Part shown: positions 1 through 6,313 of the stretch, in pieces
Position numbering within the stretch: the stretch's first letter is position 1
Layout of the letters: each line of letters opens with the position of its first letter
Source of the DNA: an uncultured Methanosarcinales archaeon
Lineage (GTDB): Archaea; Halobacteriota; Methanosarcinia; Methanotrichales; Methanotrichaceae
Direction of reading: 5' to 3'
DNA: 7,885 bases
Assembly: GCA_937864385.1 (NCBI GenBank)
Contig: CALMJN010000310.1
Span: 1-7,885 of the forward strand
Notes under the pieces: model-generated
The model's input: only the letters and a program-made list of their open reading frames with translations
The model's database searches: none
Told to the model about the DNA's origin: nothing
Translations under genes and position numbers: made by a program

Positions 1-1
1 A

Positions 2-163
2 AGTCCGAAAAATAAAGTATTAGATTTCTTAATAGTCCATCAAGAGTTTGACTATTCATTAAAGGATATAGCTAAATTCTCTAAAATCAGCTATAGCTCA
101 ATGAAAAGCATGAAAAACAAGCTGATCAAAGACAAAGATGAGATGGAAAAAAAGAAGGATTGA
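2..163 (+). CDS. 3' end of a small helix-turn-helix-like protein (partial)
   Basis: An open frame enters from the left edge and encodes 53 residues before TGA at 161-163. It opens KNKVLDFLI, then has FDYSLKDIAKFSKISYSS, a pattern like the helix-turn-helix of the ArsR-like winged-helix regulators that are scattered through archaeal genomes. The tail is lysine-rich (ending EMEKKKD) and lacks the expected wing strands, so the product is either short or truncated. By my count bases 1-160 are about 29% GC, far below the following genes, which suggests a foreign origin, a decayed gene or an assembly join. Its stop overlaps the TTG at 160 of the KH gene. The DNA-binding role is inferred from the motif only; the true start lies outside the window. 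Confidence 0.5.
   Translation, partial: SPKNKVLDFLIVHQEFDYSLKDIAKFSKISYSSMKSMKNKLIKDKDEMEKKKD
154..159 (+). promoter_or_regulatory. Ribosome binding site deciding the KH start
   Basis: GAAGGA lies directly before the TTGA overlap and 9 nt before the second TTG (169). Its position fits the 169 start better than the 160 start, although coupled re-initiation at 160 is possible. Confidence 0.4.
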
Positions 164-711
164 TTGAATTGGATATCAAGATTCCAGAGGAGCGGGTGGG
201 CGTCCTGGTGGGACCGGGCGGGTCCATGAAGCATTTGATAGAAGAGAAGACCAAGACCACGCTGGAGATCGACAGCGAAACAGGCACGGTCTCCATAGCC
301 TCGGCCGAGGACCCATTGCAGGGACTGAGGGTCCTGGATTTGGTAAAAGCCATTGGTAGGGGCTTCTCCCCGGAGAGGTCCCTTGCCATCCTGGAAGACG
401 AAATGCTCATGCTGGATGTGATGGACCTCTCCAAGATGGTGGGCACCAGGAGCGATATGGCCAGGATTAAAGGCCGCATCATCGGCAAGGACGGACGCTC
501 CCGGGAGATCATGGAGAGGCTATCCGGGGCCAGGGTATCCGTCTATGGCAAGACGGTCTCCCTGCTGGGCTACCCGGAGCAGATCAGGGTGGCCAGGACG
601 GCCATTGAGATGCTGCTTGATGGCGCTCCTCACGGCAATGTCTACAGCTTCCTGGAGAAGAAGCATCGGGAGCTGGCTATGGAAGAGCTGAAGGAACAGG
701 GCATACTCTGA
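160..711 (+). CDS. Twin KH-domain RNA-binding protein (archaeal Pno1/Dim2-like)
   Basis: This is a 183-residue cytoplasmic protein with two KH folds. KH1 covers about residues 5-65, with its GxxG loop at 18-21 (GPGG). KH2 covers about 100-155, with GKDG at 109-112 followed by a helix of the IMERLSG type. Size and layout match the archaeal KH family related to eukaryotic Pno1/Dim2 and Krr1, which bind pre-rRNA during small-subunit assembly; that role is family knowledge, not shown here. Two TTG starts are possible. TTG at 160 overlaps the upstream stop (TTGA), while TTG at 169 lies 9 nt after a GAAGGA-type ribosome site at 154-159 and gives MDIKIPEERVG, closer to how family members usually begin. 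No ATG lies in frame. The next gene begins 10 nt after the stop, so the two are probably cotranscribed. Confidence 0.88.
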   Translation: MIELDIKIPEERVGVLVGPGGSMKHLIEEKTKTTLEIDSETGTVSIASAEDPLQGLRVLDLVKAIGRGFSPERSLAILEDEMLMLDVMDLSKMVGTRSDMARIKGRIIGKDGRSREIMERLSGARVSVYGKTVSLLGYPEQIRVARTAIEMLLDGAPHGNVYSFLEKKHRELAMEELKEQGIL

Positions 712-714
712 GGA
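710..714 (+). promoter_or_regulatory. Ribosome binding site for the site-2 protease
   Basis: GAGGA overlaps the stop codon region of the KH gene and lies 7 nt before TTG 722. It supports the TTG start and tight coupling of the two genes. Confidence 0.55.
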
Positions 715-721
715 CCTGATT

Positions 722-2368
722 TTGGAGCTGCAGCTCGAGCTTGAGACCGTGGATTGGCTGCTCATAGCCGCGGCTCTAATTGGCCTTTATGCCATCCTCC
801 TCCTGCCTTTGAAGGACAGTGAAGAGTGGAAGGGCAGGGGCATTAGCGTGGGAAGCATTCTGGGCATCCCCTTGGCTATCTTCTTTCGCACCACCAGAGG
901 CCTAGATCTTCTGGATAAGCTGGCCCGGCCCAGACTCTTCTGGAGGCTGGTGGCCTCAGCGGGCATACCCCTGGTGGTCTTGAGCATGGCCTACTTCCTC
1001 ATGCTGGTCCTGCTCATGACATTTTTCATGATTCAGGAGCCTCCGGAGCCCAGCAGCTATAATGAACCGAGAAATATCCTGCTCATCCCGGGATTAAATG
1101 AGTACATACCCTTCATATGGGGCTGGATAGCCCTCTTTGTGACCCTTCTGGTGCACGAGTTTGCTCACGGTATATTGAGCCGGGTAGAGGGAGTGCGGGT
1201 CAAGTCCATGGGTATTGTGACAGTTTTAATAGCTCCCATTGCCGCATTTGTCGAGCCCGATGACGAGGAGCTCTTCGGAGGCAAGGACAGGCCCCCATTG
1301 GTGGACAAGAGGGCAAGAATCCGGATTCTATCGGCGGGGGTTATATCCAATTTCATAGTGGCGGCGGCAGCCATGGCCCTCTTCTTCGGACCGGTGATCG
1401 GAGCCATATCTCCCGTGGACCGCCTGATTGTGGTAGATGTAGAGGAGAACTCTGAGGCCCAGGAGGACGGCTATGCCATGGGCATGGTTTTAATGCAGGC
1501 CAATGGCAGAGATGTGAGCAGTTTAAAGCAGTTCTACCAGGATCTGGTCGGCGCATCTGAACAGGGCAAATTGAGCCTGCTTTTTAAAGATAGTGACAGG
1601 GCGCTTTCTGTCACCGGTCAGCCCCAAAGGGGCATCTTGGTGGGTTCCATATTCAAGGACTCGGGAGCTTATCAGGCCGGGCTTCCCGCCAATAGCGTCA
1701 TCACTGAAATCGACGGCCAAAAAACAGCAGACCTGGCCGGCTTCCGGGAGCTGATGAACTCCACCCATCCCGGTCAGATGGTGAATATTACCACGGCTCA
1801 GGGCCGGACCTATCCGGTAAACCTCACCACCAGAGATGACGCCGCTATAGAGCAGGGCGGATTCATAGGCATAGCCATATCCGGAAATGCCGTATTTAGC
1901 GGTGGGGCAACCTTCCAGGAGGCTCCTGCCAGGCAGTTTCTGGAGCAGCTCAGGGCTGTGCCCGGCATGGGCATGAGCGGCTTTCATCTCATGCTTTCCC
2001 TCCCCTTTGCCGGCGTCCCAGGGCTCTCTCAGAAGGGCTTCCCCGGCTTTTCCGGCTGGCTGACCGCGGTCTTTGAGCCAAGCGGATGGGCCGAGCCCCT
2101 GGGAGAGAAGCTCTTCTGGATCGCCAACCTGTTGCTCTGGATCGGCTGGATCAATCTCTATGCCGGCCTCTTCAACTGTCTTCCTGCCGTGCCTCTGGAC
2201 GGAGGGCATATCTTCCGGGATCTGGTCCAGTCGGGATTCGAGCGAATTGTAAGAGCGGAGGAGGCAGAAAGGCTCACCAGAACCACTGTGGCTATACTAA
2301 CATGGCTGGTGCTGACATCTTTGCTCATAACCATTATCGCCCCCTTCACCAACGGGCTATCTATCTAG
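722..2368 (+). CDS. Site-2 protease, M50 family intramembrane zinc metalloprotease with two PDZ-like domains
   Basis: This 548-residue polytopic membrane protein should cleave transmembrane segments within the bilayer, as M50/site-2 proteases do. The zinc motif is HEFAH at 145-149, and the third metal ligand sits in NCLPAVPLDGGH (Asp493 in LDG, 492-494). Hydrophobic segments are visible at about 11-30, 80-104, 130-150, 205-228, 464-488 and 521-542. Between the two catalytic halves lie two PDZ-like regions: about 228-298, which is divergent, and about 303-370, which carries the typical GAYQAGLPANSVITEIDG stretch. The long insert resembles archaeal two-PDZ members more than short sporulation-type enzymes. 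The start is TTG, preceded by GAGGA at 710-714 with 7 nt spacing. It follows the KH gene closely and precedes two exported-protein genes, which might be substrates or simply neighbours. No catalytic residue is missing. Confidence 0.93.
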   Translation: MELQLELETVDWLLIAAALIGLYAILLLPLKDSEEWKGRGISVGSILGIPLAIFFRTTRGLDLLDKLARPRLFWRLVASAGIPLVVLSMAYFLMLVLLMTFFMIQEPPEPSSYNEPRNILLIPGLNEYIPFIWGWIALFVTLLVHEFAHGILSRVEGVRVKSMGIVTVLIAPIAAFVEPDDEELFGGKDRPPLVDKRARIRILSAGVISNFIVAAAAMALFFGPVIGAISPVDRLIVVDVEENSEAQEDGYAMGMVLMQANGRDVSSLKQFYQDLVGASEQGKLSLLFKDSDRALSVTGQPQRGILVGSIFKDSGAYQAGLPANSVITEIDGQKTADLAGFRELMNSTHPGQMVNITTAQGRTYPVNLTTRDDAAIEQGGFIGIAISGNAVFSGGATFQEAPARQFLEQLRAVPGMGMSGFHLMLSLPFAGVPGLSQKGFPGFSGWLTAVFEPSGWAEPLGEKLFWIANLLLWIGWINLYAGLFNCLPAVPLDGGHIFRDLVQSGFERIVRAEEAERLTRTTVAILTWLVLTSLLITIIAPFTNGLSI

Positions 2369-2377
2369 TGGCACGTC

Positions 2378-2388
2378 AGTTTTAAACC
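2378..2388 (+). promoter_or_regulatory. Possible TATA box for the exported-protein pair
   Basis: AGTTTTAAAC lies just after the protease stop. An archaeal start site about 25-27 nt downstream would fall near 2408-2412, inside the longer reading of the next gene and about 24 nt before ATG 2434. This weakly supports ATG 2434 as the translation start. It is a pattern match only. Confidence 0.25.
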
Positions 2389-2433
2389 ATCTCAGAGAAA
2401 TGGATCTTGAAGATTAAAGGCAGGTTGGCTCCT

Positions 2434-3480
2434 ATGAAAACGAGGGCAATTCGGCATTGGGCAGTGCTGGGATTGATGGTAGTTCTGGCCGCTCAGGCGG
2501 CTCCAGCAGAAGCTTCATCCCTGGAGATATCCGATCTATTCTCCAGCATGGAATCGGCGGATATCACTGTGAACGGGGAGGGTGCAGGCGCTCTGCAACT
2601 GGATCTGATCCACGATGGAGAGAAGATAGCCAGCCGGAATATTGCCCTGGACGGTCCGGGAACCTGGGTCGTACGCTGGCCGTCCATAGGGGCTGAGGAA
2701 GGCAGTTATGACTGCTGCGCCTCCCTGGTGCAAAATCAGACCACCTCCAAGAGGTGCTATAATTTCTATTACGGCGGGGTGGAGCCCATAAGATTCGATG
2801 TGCGGGACTTTCGGGCCGATTCGCGGGGAATGCACCTGGCAATCAGCGCCAGCGATTCCACTGTAGTTGATATCTATTACATGCTGCTGGAAGGGGGAAA
2901 AGCCGTCTACATAACAAGAGAGCAGTCAGTTCCCATAGCTGGAAGCTATTCCACTCCCATTGCCAAGGACTATGCCTGGAAGCAGATACTGGAAAAGGGG
3001 CACAGCTATGAGGGCCGGGTGAAGATTGTGGAACTGAATCATAACCAGATCCGGGCCTTCATGAATTCGTTTCAGGCTGTGGATGATGCATCCATCAGCG
3101 AGACCTATCAGGATGAGACCGGAGCCAGCGCCACGGTGCTGGGCAACTCCCGGGTTCCCTTTGTGGGATATCTGCGTTTTATCCTCTACCAGAACGGCTC
3201 GCTGCTCAATATCACGGAGAAAAAGACCCCCGTTCTCCTGGCCGGAGACGATGATACTGTAGAGATCACCTGGAATGGCACTCTTGAGCCGGGCATCTAT
3301 CAGCTCCGTACTATCCTGATGAGCCAGGACGGGTCGGTTATGGATCTGGAGGAGAATGTGATCGAGGCCGAGCCTCTGCAAAAGATCAATGCCACAGAGA
3401 CTGCAGAAAAATCAGGATTGCCATCCGGTCTGGCTGCCCTGGCCATATTCATAGCTGCAATTATGCGGAAAAGGAGATGA
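2434..3480 (+). CDS. Exported protein with C-terminal hydrophobic/basic tail, function unknown
   Basis: I do not recognise the family. From ATG 2434 the product has 348 residues and begins with a clear signal peptide: MKTRAIRH, a hydrophobic core, then AAPAEASS (cut near 25-28). The body looks beta-rich, consistent with two or three Ig-like folds, and has five N-glycosylation sequons (N101, N254, N259, N281, N319) plus a CC pair at 94-95 and C108 that could form a disulfide. The C terminus has GLPSG, a hydrophobic stretch (about 331-344) and a final RKRR. That layout resembles archaeal surface proteins held by a membrane anchor or processed by an archaeosortase, but the exact PGF motif is absent. 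An upstream in-frame TTG at 2407 would add nine residues; I prefer the ATG because it begins the signal peptide. The next gene starts 7 nt after the stop. Confidence 0.82.
   Translation: MKTRAIRHWAVLGLMVVLAAQAAPAEASSLEISDLFSSMESADITVNGEGAGALQLDLIHDGEKIASRNIALDGPGTWVVRWPSIGAEEGSYDCCASLVQNQTTSKRCYNFYYGGVEPIRFDVRDFRADSRGMHLAISASDSTVVDIYYMLLEGGKAVYITREQSVPIAGSYSTPIAKDYAWKQILEKGHSYEGRVKIVELNHNQIRAFMNSFQAVDDASISETYQDETGASATVLGNSRVPFVGYLRFILYQNGSLLNITEKKTPVLLAGDDDTVEITWNGTLEPGIYQLRTILMSQDGSVMDLEENVIEAEPLQKINATETAEKSGLPSGLAALAIFIAAIMRKRR
3472..3480 (+). promoter_or_regulatory. Strong ribosome binding site inside the upstream stop region
   Basis: AGGAGATGA closely resembles the 16S complement and ends on the TGA stop of the exported-protein gene. 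It is 7 nt before ATG 3488 (11 nt from the AGGAG core), which indicates that the small downstream gene is translated from the same message. Confidence 0.6.
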
Positions 3481-3487
3481 GAATGAT

Positions 3488-3991
3488 ATGAAGGGGATAA
3501 GCCTTACCAACATAGTCTTTGCGGGAATCCTGCTGGCCTTTCTGCTCCTGGGAGCGGAAGCAGACGACAGGCAAAACGCCACTATGAATCTCATGGTCAA
3601 CCAGAGCAGTAGCCTAGATGAAAATATGTCTGCCAATGATAGCCAAGTCCAATCAGCAGTTGTCTCTTTGGGCGCAGGGAATAGGAATGCAGGAAAGGTT
3701 CTGCGCACTGGCTTCCAGGAGAAAAAAGCAGTAAATGACCTGGATGTTTATGGAAACAGATCTGTCCATGTGATACCTCCCCAGGATCCCGCTCAGTGGG
3801 CCTTCGATATCAGCCAGAGGGTGGGAAATGTGTCCAAATTCGATTATTCAAATAGCTTTAAGCCTCTTTTCAGCATGAGCCCGTACTCCCGGACGAAGGC
3901 GGTCTACCAGGCTCCATCCAACCTATCCTCCCGCCCGGTTTACAGCATATCCGGATATCCCAGGATCAAGATAGCCAGCGGTATTCCCTGA
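3488..3991 (+). CDS. Small sequon-rich secreted protein, function unknown
   Basis: I do not recognise the family. The 167-residue product begins MKGISLTNIVFAGILLAFLLLG, a signal peptide likely cut near AEA-DD at 23-26. The mature part is hydrophilic and appears partly disordered, and has seven N-x-S/T sequons (N30, N38, N46, N50, N90, N114, N145), so it is probably a glycosylated extracellular protein. There is no cysteine, no C-terminal membrane segment and no recognisable catalytic motif. The C-terminal third is rich in Tyr, Ser and Pro (SPYSRTKAVYQAPSNL and similar). It starts 7 nt after the previous exported protein and probably shares its transcript; the two may act together at the surface. 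Nothing in the sequence says what it binds. Confidence 0.75.
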   Translation: MKGISLTNIVFAGILLAFLLLGAEADDRQNATMNLMVNQSSSLDENMSANDSQVQSAVVSLGAGNRNAGKVLRTGFQEKKAVNDLDVYGNRSVHVIPPQDPAQWAFDISQRVGNVSKFDYSNSFKPLFSMSPYSRTKAVYQAPSNLSSRPVYSISGYPRIKIASGIP

Positions 3992-4028
3992 AAGCCGGAG
4001 CTAGAGGAAGTTCCAAAGTAAAATTCAA

Positions 4029-4053
4029 TAAAAATTTTTAGAATAATTATTCT
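4029..4053. terminator. AT-palindromic bidirectional terminator zone
   Basis: Two adjoining perfect palindromes, TAAAAATTTTTA (4029-4040) and AGAATAATTATTCT (4040-4053), lie between convergent genes ending at 3991 (+) and 4082 (-). Each strand offers a T-run of five plus pyrimidine-rich sequence, the signal on which archaeal RNA polymerase stops. Placement and symmetry support termination from both sides. Confidence 0.55.
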
Positions 4054-4081
4054 TCTCTCTGAAGCGGTTGGACCGAGGGTC

Positions 4082-4495
4082 TCAGAGATATTTTTGCAGC
4101 TTTGCCGCCAGTGCCGGCTTGGGGTAGGCACCCACAAGCTTGTCTATCAGCTTTCCGTCCTTGAATATCATCAGGGTGGGTATTGCCGATATCCTGTATT
4201 TATTGGCAGTCTGCATATTCTGGTCCACATTGAGCTTGCCGAAGACGGCCCTTCCCTTCATCTCCGCCGCCAGCTGCTCTATGATGGGGCCGATCATGCG
4301 GCAGGGTCCACACCATTCCGCCCAGCAATCCAGGATGAAGAGGGGATAGGCGGAGGTCATCGAGTCTATGGTGGCATCAGTGACGATAACCGGCTTATCG
4401 GGAAGCTCTATGGAAGGCGCAGGTGGTTTGTTCATATCTTTCATCATCTTCTCCATCTTCTTTCTCTTTATCTCATCCAGCTCGTCCAATCTCAA
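4082..4495 (-). CDS. Thioredoxin with N-terminal charged extension
   Basis: This is a thioredoxin-fold disulfide reductase of up to 137 residues. The active site is WCGPC at 61-65, the cis-proline lies in SAIPTLMIF (P106), and the fold ends in the usual amphipathic helix. About 30 extra residues precede the fold, with a charged, Met/Lys-rich helix (KRKKMEKMMKDMNK) and a short proline linker; this exceeds the roughly 105 residues of classic thioredoxins. There is no signal peptide, so it acts in the cytoplasm. The TTG at 4495 overlaps the DUF1638 stop by four bases, but GGAGGA at 4496-4501 is placed 6 nt before the TTG at 4489, making that the likelier start (135 residues). It is cotranscribed with and translationally linked to DUF1638. 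The electron donor is not evident here. Confidence 0.93.
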   Translation of the reverse strand: MRLDELDEIKRKKMEKMMKDMNKPPAPSIELPDKPVIVTDATIDSMTSAYPLFILDCWAEWCGPCRMIGPIIEQLAAEMKGRAVFGKLNVDQNMQTANKYRISAIPTLMIFKDGKLIDKLVGAYPKPALAAKLQKYL

Positions 4496-5070
4496 TCCTC
4501 CAAGCTCTCTTTGGCTTTGATTATGAGGGATCTGAAGTGGCCCAGGTCCACAGGCATTATATGGAAGGGCAGGTTGGTGAAGTCGAAGAACTCCAGGAGA
4601 TCCTTCTCGCGCATGGATGCGTCTTTGAGGGTGTCCAGGTATACCGAGCCTCGAAATGATCCCATACCCATTCTGGCCTCCTCCACCCCCCAGTTCATGC
4701 GGCGGAAGATATCCTTCCAGGCATCCAGCCAGCCCGGGGAGAGGTAGAAGTAAAGCCCCTCTTTCGCCTTATCCTCCATGCCCTTCCTGGTTATGAGCGC
4801 ATCAACGCAGTTCTGGCAGTCGATAAGTGCGGCATGATATGGCTTTAAGATCCTATCCATACCGGGATGGCACTGGCCGTAGAGCATAATTATGCCCTCA
4901 ACTCCATCAGAGCGGCACTCCTCCAGCTTAGCGACAAGAGCCGCCCGGAGGTCATCGAAATCCACATGCAGGCCAGCGGGCAGGTAATGGGCTCGAAATG
5001 CAAAGTCCAAATTGGGGCGGAGCAGTTCCAATTCCCTTTCAAAGACCCCGCAAGCGACGATGGCATACAT
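4492..5070 (-). CDS. DUF1638 family protein
   Basis: The 192-residue soluble protein has the look of the DUF1638 family, which is frequent in methanogens and is found near corrinoid methyltransferase genes in some genomes; its biochemical role is unknown to me. The recognisable core is YGQCHPGMDRIL (64-75), followed by IDCQNCVDAL (83-92). Five cysteines occur at 7, 52, 67, 85 and 88, including a CxxC (85-88), so metal binding or redox chemistry is plausible. The C-terminal half has many Trp, Met and Phe residues. No signal peptide or membrane segment is visible. The start is ATG 5070; there is no good ribosome site, but a TATA-like box about 30 nt upstream suggests a leaderless message. Its stop overlaps the thioredoxin start, which supports a shared redox role by inference. 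Confidence 0.85.
   Translation of the reverse strand: MYAIVACGVFERELELLRPNLDFAFRAHYLPAGLHVDFDDLRAALVAKLEECRSDGVEGIIMLYGQCHPGMDRILKPYHAALIDCQNCVDALITRKGMEDKAKEGLYFYLSPGWLDAWKDIFRRMNWGVEEARMGMGSFRGSVYLDTLKDASMREKDLLEFFDFTNLPFHIMPVDLGHFRSLIIKAKESLED
4496..4501 (-). promoter_or_regulatory. Ribosome binding site deciding the thioredoxin start
   Basis: On the minus strand GGAGGA sits inside the last codons of the DUF1638 gene, directly against TTG 4495 and 6 nt before TTG 4489. The spacing favours 4489. Confidence 0.55.
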
Positions 5071-5092
5071 GGCTAGATCAATTCAAGGCGGC

Positions 5093-5107
5093 ATAAGATA
5101 TATCTGT
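5093..5107 (-). promoter_or_regulatory. TATA-like promoter element for the DUF1638-thioredoxin pair
   Basis: The minus strand reads CAGATATATCTTA, including the palindrome AGATATATCT (5096-5105), centred about 30 nt before ATG 5070. An archaeal start site would fall at about 5073, giving a nearly leaderless mRNA, which fits the missing ribosome site. Confidence 0.45.
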
Positions 5108-5135
5108 AATCCTTGGGCCTCTCATGCTCTCAATC

Positions 5136-6023
5136 TTAAACTCCAAACATGCCCGTGTCAATCCAATCAGCTTTGAGCAGAGACCACCAATCGCTGGCCA
5201 GGCCGTTCAGGACATAATCATAAGGAAGCCAGCCGTAGCCATTGTCTCCCCAGGAGCTGCCCCAGCTGTTCCTGATGAGCAGAGCGCCCTTGCTCGATTT
5301 TTTGTTGGATGGATTGACTATGACCTTGCTATCATCATATCCTACCGCGCAGACGGCGTGTCCACCCATCATCTTTTCCCCCCGGGATGGATAGGGTATC
5401 TCCCCGCTGCCTGCTGCCAGGTTGATGGAGGTGTAAACTGTAAAGCCGAACATGGAAGGCAGTCCCGCCCCTAAATTTCTCTTAATGGATGAGAGAAGCT
5501 GGGCTTTAGGGGTTCCCGGAGGATCGTAGCGGTAGTAATTCACCGCCTTGTAGTTGTCGGCAAAGGAATAAAGAAAGGCAGCAGGCTCATTATCGAACTT
5601 GCTGATGATATAGGGACAATACTTCTCCGGGGGCACCCCGAAGAGGAGCATGGCCTCTGCGGCGGTCCTCAGATATGCCCCGCTGTCTCCGGTCAGGCCC
5701 AGGAGATTCCTGGTGGTCTTATAAAGGAATAAACGGGAGGTATCGATATAGGTGGATGACGCCTTCTTCTCAAAATACTCGAATAGTCCTGTTCCGGCGT
5801 TTGCAGTGCAAGATCCCAATTCTCCCTGGTTTTCTACGGGGGAGCACCATGCTCTCAAGTCCACAGAGGCTGGAGCGGTCTTGGCGAATTTGATCTTTTC
5901 CAGCTTCTCCTTAACCGCGGGTGTCTGCTGAGTATAATCTCTGAAGTCGGGCAGCTCCCGCAGCCATCCCATGCCCATGAATCCCTCGCCGTCCAAACCA
6001 AGCTTATTAGCTAGAACATTCAT
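5136..6023 (-). CDS. Papain-family (C1A) cysteine peptidase
   Basis: This 295-residue protein has the papain catalytic set: Gln66 (oxyanion hole) and Cys72 in QGELGSCTANA with papain-like spacing of six, His222 in GGHAVCAVGYDD, and Asn252 in RNSWGSSWGDNGYGW. A short N-terminal segment contains GMGWLRELPDFRDYT (17-31), like the GW..LPD.RD motif of prokaryotic C1A peptidases, and the mature domain appears to begin near VDLR (54-57). There is no signal peptide and no ERFNIN-type propeptide, so it is probably intracellular or released by another route. ATG 6023 follows AGGAGGAG at 6031-6038 with 7 nt spacing. It lies 65 bp upstream of the DUF1638 gene on the same strand, which has its own TATA-like element. 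All catalytic residues are present; the substrate is unknown. Confidence 0.93.
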   Translation of the reverse strand: MNVLANKLGLDGEGFMGMGWLRELPDFRDYTQQTPAVKEKLEKIKFAKTAPASVDLRAWCSPVENQGELGSCTANAGTGLFEYFEKKASSTYIDTSRLFLYKTTRNLLGLTGDSGAYLRTAAEAMLLFGVPPEKYCPYIISKFDNEPAAFLYSFADNYKAVNYYRYDPPGTPKAQLLSSIKRNLGAGLPSMFGFTVYTSINLAAGSGEIPYPSRGEKMMGGHAVCAVGYDDSKVIVNPSNKKSSKGALLIRNSWGSSWGDNGYGWLPYDYVLNGLASDWWSLLKADWIDTGMFGV

Positions 6024-6030
6024 CTATCAA

Positions 6031-6038
6031 CTCCTCCT
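6031..6038 (-). promoter_or_regulatory. Strong ribosome binding site of the peptidase
   Basis: AGGAGGAG on the minus strand lies 7 nt before ATG 6023, the best ribosome site in the window. It fixes the start codon. Confidence 0.7.
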
Positions 6039-6059
6039 GGAAATATGGCCAAAGCCTTT

Positions 6060-6096
6060 TGCAGATATACTGCCGCTACTTCTAATATTAATAATG
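6060..6096 (-). promoter_or_regulatory. Candidate promoter region of the peptidase
   Basis: Two TATA-like stretches occur on the minus strand: ATTATTAATATTAG (about 6082-6095) and AGTATATCTGC (about 6061-6071). With a 25-27 nt offset they would start transcription near 6061 or 6039. I cannot choose between them. Confidence 0.3.
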
Positions 6097-6313
6097 ATTG
6101 TAATTGAGGCCTTTGCTGCCTTACCGTCTTTACCTGCCGGCATAGAGGTTGATCTTCTCCCTATTGGCAGGATATGGCACAGACTCCGGCTTGATATTCA
6201 GGGATAGTAACATGACTGCCGCCAGGATTTGCCGTGGCATCCGCTCTCAAGGATCAAAAAGGCCCAGGTCGCACCAAAAGAATCAAATGCAGTCCCGGAT
6301 ATAAGCACAGGCG

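Larger units (their letters stand above)
6024..6313. other. Divergent intergenic spacer between peptidase and exported-protein gene
   Basis: About 290 bp separate the divergent starts at 6023 and 6314. The peptidase side has a clear ribosome site and AT-rich promoter candidates. The half next to 6314 is GC-richer and shows no convincing TATA box; GATATAAG near 6299-6306 is too close to the start. I see no RNA gene or repeat array. Confidence 0.5.

Noticed and set aside
1523..2209. Long minus-strand open frame (228 codons) opposite the site-2 protease
   Set aside because: It is antisense to a well-supported gene with intact catalytic motifs; its own translation shows no domain and reflects the GC-rich codon pattern of the other strand.
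2926..3381. Minus-strand open frame opposite the exported protein
   Set aside because: Antisense to a gene with a clear signal peptide and sequons; no promoter or ribosome site seen.
4094..4747. Plus-strand open frame (217 codons) across thioredoxin and DUF1638
   Set aside because: It is the antisense of two recognised genes and spans their overlap; no motif supports it.
5971..6207. Plus-strand open frame covering the peptidase start and the spacer
   Set aside because: It runs through the peptidase start and promoter in antisense, has no ribosome site, and its residues look like random Leu/Pro-rich readthrough.
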